DNA of 11,667 bases from positions 1 to 11,667 of the forward strand of contig DDPN01000126.1 of the NCBI GenBank assembly GCA_002342205.1, read 5' to 3'. The notes under the pieces were generated by a model that searched no databases, was not told the DNA's origin, and saw nothing but the letters and a program-made list of their open reading frames with translations. Source of the DNA: Chitinophagaceae bacterium UBA2467 (lineage in GTDB: Bacteria > Bacteroidota > Bacteroidia > Chitinophagales > Chitinophagaceae). This document shows positions 6,100-11,667 of the stretch, in pieces. Position numbers and translations under genes: made by a program. Each line of letters begins with the position of its first letter. The stretch's first letter is position 1.

Positions 6100-6626
6100 G
6101 CGGAAAATTGGGAGGGCGACGTTTTTCTCCACCCGCTCACATGCCTCATACCCGACCAACGACCGATGTTGCTAAGGAGGGGCTATTTAATATTTTGCAA
6201 AATAGGATTGATTTTAATGGTCTTAAATGTCTCGATTTGTTTGCCGGAACGGGTAGTATTAGTTATGAATTAGCTTCCAGAGGGGCCGATTCATTGACCT
6301 TAATTGAAAAGGATAGCAAGCAGGTTCAATTTATTCAGCAAACTGTTAAAATGCTTGGGTTAGATAACTTTTCAATCTTAAAGCAGGATGTTTTTCAATT
6401 TTTGAATCATTGTAACGAACAATTCGATTTCATTTTTGCTGGACCTCCTTATGCATTAACTACTATTGACCAGCTTCCCATTCTTATATTCGAAAAAAAA
6501 TTACTGGCCTCGGATGGATTATTTGTGTTAGAACATACTCCTCGTAATAATTATTCAACATTCAAGGGCTTCGAAAAGGAGAGAAATTATGGTACGACCA
6601 TCTTTAGCTTCTTTGTAACTTCGTAG
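6087..6626 (+). CDS. rsmD: RsmD family 16S rRNA (guanine966-N2)-type methyltransferase
   Basis: RsmD uses S-adenosylmethionine to methylate N2 of guanine 966 (E. coli numbering) in 16S rRNA during 30S assembly. The 179-residue length fits. MRIISGKLGGRR and TRPTTDVAKEGLFNIL (22-37) are the hallmark N-terminal blocks. Motif I for SAM binding is CLDLFAGTGSISYE (48-61), and motif II is LIEKD (72-76). Motif IV, normally D/N-PP-Y/F, reads AGPPY (118-122): Gly119, encoded by GGA at 6441-6443, stands where the catalytic Asp/Asn is expected. All other motifs look intact and the frame is clean. It overlaps the DUF3822 gene and precedes lpxK by 5 bases. The family is sure; the altered motif leaves activity open. 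Confidence 0.88.
   Translation: MRIISGKLGGRRFSPPAHMPHTRPTTDVAKEGLFNILQNRIDFNGLKCLDLFAGTGSISYELASRGADSLTLIEKDSKQVQFIQQTVKMLGLDNFSILKQDVFQFLNHCNEQFDFIFAGPPYALTTIDQLPILIFEKKLLASDGLFVLEHTPRNNYSTFKGFEKERNYGTTIFSFFVTS
6616..6623 (+). promoter_or_regulatory. Candidate -7 promoter box for lpxK inside the end of rsmD
   Basis: TAACTTCG lies within the last codons of rsmD (F-V-T-S-stop), 9 bases before the lpxK ATG at 6632. It is identical to the box upstream of rpoD. No clear -33 TTTG is present. If used, the lpxK mRNA would have a leader of only about 2-4 bases. Confidence 0.35.
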
Positions 6627-6631
6627 GACTG

Positions 6632-7705
6632 ATGTTCTACGACTTTTTTCTACGTTCTTTTAGACTTCTATTGTTGCCAATCGCTTTATTGTATTGGGCA
6701 GCTATTTATATCCGTAATTATTTATTTGATAAGCAATGGCTTCATACAGCCGAATTTGGAATTCCTTTGATTACAGTGGGTAATTTAGCTGTTGGAGGCA
6801 CAGGGAAGTCTCCGATGGTTGAGCTTTTAGTTGAATTTTTATCACCCCATTATAAAGTGGCTACCCTTAGCCGGGGATATCGAAGGCGTACGCGTGGATA
6901 TGCCTTTGCAAAGCCTGAATCGACCGCTCTTGACATAGGCGATGAACCTTTGTCTCTTTTTAGAAAATATCCAAGCACTGCAGTTACAGTGGGAGAGGAG
7001 AGAATATTAGCCATCCCTGAATTATTACATGATTTCCCAAAAACAGAAGTGATTTTACTAGATGACGCATTCCAGCATCGCTCTATCCGAGCTGGATTTT
7101 CCATATTGCTTACTGAATATGCTAATTTATTTACAAGAGACTTCTATTTACCCACAGGTGATCTTCGAGATTTAAAAAGTAGGTACAGAGACGCTACGGT
7201 TATTATTGTTACAAAATGTAGTCCAGATTTGAGTATAGCTGAGCGAGATCAACTTATTGCAGAAATCAGCCCTCTTTCTCATCAAAAGGTTTATTTTACT
7301 TTTTTAGAGTATGGGACACCTTATCATATTATTACCCGTAAACCTTATCAACTACGTGTAGAAAATGAGGTTTTACTGGTAACTGGCATTTCTAATCCAA
7401 AGCCGCTCAAGCGGTACGTAGAAGAGCATTCTTCCTATTACCGTCAGCTTCAGTATAGAGATCATCATATTTTTACTATAGAAGATTTTAATGAAATTGA
7501 AGTTGAATGGAGAAAATTAAATAAGAAAGAAGGTATTATTTTGACTACTGAGAAAGATGCAGTTCGTTTGGAAAAGTTTTCAGATCGATTAATAGACTTG
7601 CCAGTTTATAGTATCCCTGTTTGTCATCGCTTTTTGTTTAATGCTCAAACAGATTTTGAGCACAGTATCCATTCTTTTATAAACAATTTTAAAAGCAGGG
7701 AATAA
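6632..7705 (+). CDS. lpxK: Tetraacyldisaccharide 4'-kinase (lipid A synthesis)
   Basis: LpxK phosphorylates the 4' position of the tetraacyldisaccharide 1-phosphate to make lipid IVA, at the cytoplasmic face of the inner membrane. The 357-residue length is normal. An N-terminal hydrophobic anchor (about 8-28) is followed by the Walker A block VGNLAVGGTGKSP (49-61), LSRGYRRRTRGY (79-90), GDEPLSLFRKYP (103-114) with the family's G-D-E-P, LLDDAFQHR (142-150) and LPTGDLRD (173-180). A C-terminal TTEKDAVRL (305-313) completes the family pattern. It shows that the organism has a lipid A outer membrane. The gap to rsmD is 5 bases and its stop overlaps the rnr start (TAATG), so lpxK and rnr are almost certainly one transcript. 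Confidence 0.95.
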   Translation: MFYDFFLRSFRLLLLPIALLYWAAIYIRNYLFDKQWLHTAEFGIPLITVGNLAVGGTGKSPMVELLVEFLSPHYKVATLSRGYRRRTRGYAFAKPESTALDIGDEPLSLFRKYPSTAVTVGEERILAIPELLHDFPKTEVILLDDAFQHRSIRAGFSILLTEYANLFTRDFYLPTGDLRDLKSRYRDATVIIVTKCSPDLSIAERDQLIAEISPLSHQKVYFTFLEYGTPYHIITRKPYQLRVENEVLLVTGISNPKPLKRYVEEHSSYYRQLQYRDHHIFTIEDFNEIEVEWRKLNKKEGIILTTEKDAVRLEKFSDRLIDLPVYSIPVCHRFLFNAQTDFEHSIHSFINNFKSRE

Positions 7706-9684
7706 TGGGAAGAAAAAACGCTAAAAAGCAAGCAAAACGAAAAGATAAAAAGACTTTTGTTCCTTTTATAAAAGGGGTCCTAGATATTTCTCGCTCTGGA
7801 ATGGGATATGTTGTTGCTGAAGGGATTGATTTAGATATCATGGTTCGACCAGGAGATCTGAACGGTGCTTTGCACGGAGATCTTGTTGCTGTTGCTATCA
7901 AAGAAAGATCTTCAGCCGGAAAACGTATGAAGGGTGTAGTGCGAGAGGTTTTAAAACGAAAACGCTCTGAGTTTATTGGAAAAATAGAAATGGGTAAGGG
8001 ATTTGCATTTCTATTAATTGAAACGGACAAGCCCGTCCCAGATTTTTTTATTCCTTTTCATGCGCTGCAAGGTGCACAACAGGGGGATCGTGTTCTTGCT
8101 AAAGTAACCGATTGGTCAATGCAGGATAATAAAAGACCGCAAGCGGCTGTAGTAGCGATCTTGAAAGAGGAAGATATGCACGATGCAGCTATGCGAGAAA
8201 TTTTATTAGAGTCGGGATTTCCACTCCATTTTTCTGATGAAGCATTGGAGGAGTCGCTAAGAATTTCTTCCCATATTGATCAAAATGAAATAGGAAAGAG
8301 AAAAGACTTTAGAGATAAACTTACTTTCACAATCGATCCAATTGACGCAAAAGATTTTGACGATGCAATCTCATTTGAGAGGCTGCAAAATGGACATATT
8401 CAGATTGGAATCCATATTGCTGATGTAGGACATTATCTTGAAGAAGGTTCCTGCTTAGATAAAGAAGCATATCAACGTGCTACATCCGTTTATTTACCGG
8501 ATAGAGTGAGTCCAATGCTTCCAGAAAATATCTCGAATGTGCTTTGTTCGCTTCGGCCAAACGAAGATAAATTGACGTTTTCAGTTGTTGTAGAAATGAG
8601 TAGCTCCGCAAAAGTGCATTCGATTTGGATTGGTAAAACAGTAATTCACTCCAACCATCGATTCACCTATGAAGAAGTACAGGCCATTCTAGAGGAAAAG
8701 GAGGGGTACTATGCTACGGAATTGGTGGAACTTAACCAGCTAGCACAACAATTAAGAAAATTACGAATAGCCAATGGAGCTATTAATTTTTCCTCTCAGG
8801 AAGTTAGATTTAAATTGAATGAAAAGGGTGATCCGGTTGGCGTGATGATTAAAGAGAGTAAAGAAGCTCATCAGTTGATTGAGGAATTTATGTTGTTGGC
8901 AAATCGTTTAGTAGCTGAGCATATTTCATCAGCCTCTTTAAACGGTAAACCTATTCCATTTCCTTATCGAATTCATGACGATCCTGATGAAGATCGCCTT
9001 ATCCCTTTTATGGAATTTGCTCGTAAGTTTGGTCACTCTTTTGACCGGTCTTCCCCAGCCACCATTGCTTCATCCTTTAATCAGCTTTTATTAGATGTGA
9101 AGGGAAGGCCAGAACAACATGTTTTAGAGCAGTTAGGAATTCGAACAATGGCAAAAGCACGATACACAGCTGAAAATGTTGGCCATTATGGACTTGGTTT
9201 TGAGCATTATTGTCATTTTACTTCTCCAATTCGACGTTACCCTGATATTTTAGTTCATCGTACTATATTTTCTCTTCTTGAAGGACACTCCACTATTGAT
9301 AAAAAAATGGAGGAAAAATGTAAGCACTCCAGCGATCGAGAGCGGGCTGCTATGGAGGCAGAACGTTCGGCGATTAAGTACAAACAAGTCCAGTACATGA
9401 AAAATTTCTTAGGAGAAGAGTTTGAAGGGGTGATAAGTGGAGTTGCACATTTTGGATTTTGGGTCGAAACCGTTGAACACAAATGCGAAGGCTTAGTTTC
9501 GGTACAGAGTTTAAGTGACTTTGACGATTTCAGATTAATTGAATCGGATTATTGTCTGGTAGGAATGAGAAGCGGTCGCAAATTTAGAATGGGAGATAAG
9601 TTATGGATTAAAGTGATTGCAGCAAACTTAACAAAGCGGCAGCTTGATTTTGAATGGATGATCAAGCCAGCTAAAAAGAATTAA
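7705..9684 (+). CDS. rnr: Ribonuclease R (RNB family 3'-5' exoribonuclease)
   Basis: RNase R degrades structured RNA processively from the 3' end and takes part in rRNA and mRNA quality control. The 659 residues show a basic N-terminus (MGRKNAKKQAKRKDKK), cold-shock-type OB domains (about 20-150; FIKGVLDISRSGMGYVVAEG, GKIEMGKGFAFLL), the RNB catalytic domain (about 200-530) and a C-terminal S1 domain (about 572-650; GVISGVAHFGFWVE). The catalytic block TIDPIDAKDFDDAIS (209-223) carries the conserved metal-binding aspartates, and HYCHFTSPIRRYPDILVHR (501-519) is the RNB signature. It is shorter than E. coli RNase R (about 810 aa): the N-terminal helix-turn-helix and the long lysine-rich tail are missing. 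The ATG overlaps the lpxK stop by one base, so translation is probably coupled. Confidence 0.95.
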   Translation: MGRKNAKKQAKRKDKKTFVPFIKGVLDISRSGMGYVVAEGIDLDIMVRPGDLNGALHGDLVAVAIKERSSAGKRMKGVVREVLKRKRSEFIGKIEMGKGFAFLLIETDKPVPDFFIPFHALQGAQQGDRVLAKVTDWSMQDNKRPQAAVVAILKEEDMHDAAMREILLESGFPLHFSDEALEESLRISSHIDQNEIGKRKDFRDKLTFTIDPIDAKDFDDAISFERLQNGHIQIGIHIADVGHYLEEGSCLDKEAYQRATSVYLPDRVSPMLPENISNVLCSLRPNEDKLTFSVVVEMSSSAKVHSIWIGKTVIHSNHRFTYEEVQAILEEKEGYYATELVELNQLAQQLRKLRIANGAINFSSQEVRFKLNEKGDPVGVMIKESKEAHQLIEEFMLLANRLVAEHISSASLNGKPIPFPYRIHDDPDEDRLIPFMEFARKFGHSFDRSSPATIASSFNQLLLDVKGRPEQHVLEQLGIRTMAKARYTAENVGHYGLGFEHYCHFTSPIRRYPDILVHRTIFSLLEGHSTIDKKMEEKCKHSSDRERAAMEAERSAIKYKQVQYMKNFLGEEFEGVISGVAHFGFWVETVEHKCEGLVSVQSLSDFDDFRLIESDYCLVGMRSGRKFRMGDKLWIKVIAANLTKRQLDFEWMIKPAKKN

Positions 9685-9700
9685 CATTATAGGCGGCTTC

Positions 9701-9732
9701 TTGGGTAGTTTCATAAATTCATTATAACTTCC
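9701..9732 (+). promoter_or_regulatory. Candidate promoter for the isoprenyl synthase gene
   Basis: TTG (9701-9703) and TAACTTCC (9725-9732) are 21 bases apart. The ATG lies only 4 bases after the box, so the predicted transcription start falls on or next to the start codon and the mRNA would be leaderless or nearly so. The sequence around the box, TAACTTCCGCACATG, closely resembles TAACTTCGCACACG upstream of rpoD. Confidence 0.45.
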
Positions 9733-9736
9733 GCAC

Positions 9737-10702
9737 ATGCAATCCTTCTCTGCATTAGCCGCTGATTTTGCCTCCTATTTTGATAGGAAACATTTTCCAA
9801 AAGAGCCTCAAACTCTCTATGCTCCTAATGATTATTTTCTAAGTCTGGGTGGAAAAAGAATTAGGCCCATTTTATGTTTAATGGGCAATGAGTTATTTAC
9901 TGATATTCATCCATCAGCATGGGAGGTTGCAACAGCAATTGAAATGTTTCACAACTTTACCTTGATTCATGATGACATTATGGACAAAGCTCCATTACGT
10001 CGTGGATTACCAACCGTTCATGAAAAGTTTGGACAAAATACGGCTCTTCTTGCTGGGGATGTAATGCTAATAAAAGCATATGAGTGCCTTTCAAAAGTGC
10101 CATCTTCAATTCTATTGCCAATTTTTTCTCTTTTTAATAAAATAGCTACGGAAGTATGTGAAGGTCAACAGCTCGATATGGACTTTGAACAGCGCACGAA
10201 TGTTGTTTTAGATGATTACCTGTTAATGATTGAAAAAAAGACCTCAGTTTTACTCGCTGCTTCTCTGGTAATGGGCGCCATAGTGGGAGGTTCTGGAGAA
10301 CGTAATCAACAACTCTTATACCAATTTGGTAGAAAACTAGGACTTGCTTTTCAAGTTCAAGATGATTATCTGGATGCATTTGGGGATCCGCAAAAATTTG
10401 GAAAACAAGTAGGAGGAGATATACTTGCCGATAAAAAAACATTTTTATTAATACATGCTCTGGAGACTGCTGATAAAGCTGATGTTGCCATTTTACAATC
10501 GTGGCTTGGTAAACAAGGTGATAATAAAGTAAATGATGTCTTATCGGTTTATAGAAAATGTGGCATAGACCATTGGGCGCTATCACTCAAAAATAAATTT
10601 TTAGATGAAGCGCTTGCTGATTTGGATCAAATAGCGGTAGTAAGTGCTCGAAAAAAACCTTTGATTGAATTAGCCGAGTACCTTATTAAGAGGGATGTGT
10701 AG
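9737..10702 (+). CDS. Class I trans-isoprenyl diphosphate synthase (polyprenyl synthetase family)
   Basis: This cytoplasmic enzyme condenses isopentenyl diphosphate with allylic diphosphates, feeding quinone, carotenoid or carrier-lipid synthesis. The 321 residues carry GGKRIRP (38-44), the first aspartate-rich motif DDIMD (79-83) in LIHDDIMDKAPLRRGLPTVH, the KTS motif (168-170), and the second aspartate-rich motif QVQDDYLDAFGD (206-217) followed by GGDILADKKT. The first motif has no two-residue insertion and the fifth residue before it is Phe74. By known chain-length rules this hints at geranylgeranyl diphosphate rather than bacterial-type farnesyl diphosphate synthase, but longer products are possible. 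The synthase call is firm; the product length is inferred. The APC permease follows after 24 bases. Confidence 0.92.
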   Translation: MQSFSALAADFASYFDRKHFPKEPQTLYAPNDYFLSLGGKRIRPILCLMGNELFTDIHPSAWEVATAIEMFHNFTLIHDDIMDKAPLRRGLPTVHEKFGQNTALLAGDVMLIKAYECLSKVPSSILLPIFSLFNKIATEVCEGQQLDMDFEQRTNVVLDDYLLMIEKKTSVLLAASLVMGAIVGGSGERNQQLLYQFGRKLGLAFQVQDDYLDAFGDPQKFGKQVGGDILADKKTFLLIHALETADKADVAILQSWLGKQGDNKVNDVLSVYRKCGIDHWALSLKNKFLDEALADLDQIAVVSARKKPLIELAEYLIKRDV

Positions 10703-10726
10703 TTTAATAATTACAAAAACACTTGC

Positions 10727-11667
10727 ATGCGTTCATTGTTTCGTAAAAAGACAATTAGTCAACTAGAAAATTCACCAGCCAATCATTCCACGTCATTAAA
10801 TCGTGTATTAGGAGTAAAGGATTTGACGTTTATGGGAATTGCTGCAGTAGTTGGTGCTGGAATATTTTCAACCATTGGCTCAGCTGCCTTTCATGGTGGC
10901 CCAGGTGTTTCTCTTCTTTTTATATTAACTGCAGTTACGTGCGGATTTTCTGCATTATGTTATGCAGAGTTTGCTAGTCGTGTTCCTGTAGCAGGAAGTG
11001 CCTATACTTATTCGTATGTTGTATTTGGGGAAATAATTGCATGGATTATTGGCTGGGCATTAATACTAGAATATGCAATAGGTAATATAGTAGTGGCTAT
11101 ATCATGGAGCGGATATTTCAATAATCTACTTGTACATATTTTTCATATTGAATTACCCTCCTGGATGTTAGTTGACCCAGTAACAGCTTCTCATGCGTAT
11201 GAACAAGCCATTCATGCATTAGCAAGTCCTGCTACTTTATCTGCTCCTCAATTGGAAATGTATCAGTTTGCAGTAAAATCCTACCTATCTGCCCCTCATC
11301 TTGGTAATACACCATTATTTTTCAATTTGCCTGCATTCATAATTGTTGTATTAGTGACTTATTTGGCATATAGTGGTATTAAAGAAAGTAAAAAGGGCAC
11401 TAATTTGATGGTGCTTTTTAAAATCGCAGTTATCTTATTTGTTATCGTTTCTGGTGCATTTTTTGTTGATACCAATAATTGGACCCCTTTTATGCCTAAT
11501 GGTTTTTCTGGTGTACTCAAGGGTGTATCTGCTGTTTTCTATGCATACATTGGTTTTGATGCAATTTCTACTATGGCAGAAGAAAGTAAAAACCCACAAA
11601 GAGACCTTCCACGCGGTATGATTTACTCTTTATTGATTTGTACTGTGCTTTATATCTTAATTGCTTT
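10727..11667 (+). CDS. APC superfamily amino-acid permease (cationic amino-acid transporter-like), 3' end outside window
   Basis: The frame is open from ATG at 10727 to the right edge (313 codons seen), so the gene is incomplete here. It is an inner-membrane amino-acid transporter of the APC family, most like the CAT/YfnA branch. Evidence: a short polar N-terminus, LNRVLGVKDLTFMGIAAVVGAGIF-type first helix with GAGIFSTIG (43-51), the YAEFASRVPVAGSAYTYSY block (79-97), GWALILEYAIGN (109-120), and the sequence YIGFDAISTMAEESKNPQRDLP (274-295) diagnostic of the family. The loop between about 140 and 200 is long, placing roughly 60 mostly polar residues between helices. No strong promoter box lies in the 24-base gap to the isoprenyl synthase gene, so co-transcription is likely. 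The substrate is unknown. Confidence 0.9.
   Translation, partial: MRSLFRKKTISQLENSPANHSTSLNRVLGVKDLTFMGIAAVVGAGIFSTIGSAAFHGGPGVSLLFILTAVTCGFSALCYAEFASRVPVAGSAYTYSYVVFGEIIAWIIGWALILEYAIGNIVVAISWSGYFNNLLVHIFHIELPSWMLVDPVTASHAYEQAIHALASPATLSAPQLEMYQFAVKSYLSAPHLGNTPLFFNLPAFIIVVLVTYLAYSGIKESKKGTNLMVLFKIAVILFVIVSGAFFVDTNNWTPFMPNGFSGVLKGVSAVFYAYIGFDAISTMAEESKNPQRDLPRGMIYSLLICTVLYILIA

Noticed and set aside
7689..8030. Minus-strand open frame across the lpxK-rnr junction
   Set aside because: It is opposite the lpxK end and rnr start, both of which are well supported, and it has no domain signal.
11439..11621. Short plus-strand open frame near the right edge
   Set aside because: It is in a different frame inside the APC permease, whose own frame is open to the window end and carries family motifs.
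1..11667. Mobile element, CRISPR array, phage or defence system
   Set aside because: No transposase, integrase, array of spaced repeats, tRNA or nuclease/toxin gene is visible. The genes are ordinary core functions with similar composition.

Overview
The window looks like chromosomal housekeeping DNA from a member of the Bacteroidota, probably Chitinophagaceae or a relative; that family placement is an impression, not a search result. Four things point there. The primary sigma factor is the short form of about 290 residues that lacks region 1.1. A DUF3822 gene directly precedes rsmD. The Lgt is long (386 aa) and has the divergent GDGDWG active-site loop. Promoter-like boxes of the Bacteroidetes type (TAnnTTTG, here often TAACTTCG) stand just upstream of several genes, while Shine-Dalgarno sequences are essentially absent. 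The DNA is AT-rich throughout and no compositional break was obvious by eye.

Layout. Positions 1-272 hold no recognisable full gene. They contain a GC-rich hairpin flanked by an A-tract (a good minus-strand terminator), a leader-like stretch with an 11-codon micro-ORF, and a small AT-rich hairpin. Next come a BrxA/BrxB-family bacilliredoxin-like gene (273-689), lgt (703-1863), the primary sigma factor rpoD/sigA (1963-2838) and trxB (2903-3844), all on the plus strand. A MATE-family exporter (5222-3870) is the only minus-strand gene; its stop lies 25 bases from that of trxB. A 67-base divergent spacer with promoter boxes on both strands leads into a tight plus-strand cluster: DUF3822 (5290-6099, TTG start), rsmD (overlapping by 13 bases), lpxK (5-base gap) and rnr (TAATG overlap). 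A class I isoprenyl diphosphate synthase (9737-10702) follows, then an APC amino-acid permease (10727 onward) that runs off the right edge.

How they fit together. Most genes serve core processes: envelope building (lgt for lipoproteins, lpxK for lipid A, isoprenyl diphosphates for quinones or carriers), RNA metabolism (rpoD, rsmD, rnr), thiol redox (bacilliredoxin-like protein, TrxB) and transport (MATE, APC). I found no defence system, mobile element, CRISPR array, rRNA or tRNA. The points most worth a second look are the RsmD motif IV, which reads GPPY instead of D/NPPY; the unexplained terminator and leader DNA at the left edge; and the promoters that predict leaderless or nearly leaderless mRNAs. 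I do not see a convincing new multi-gene system here.
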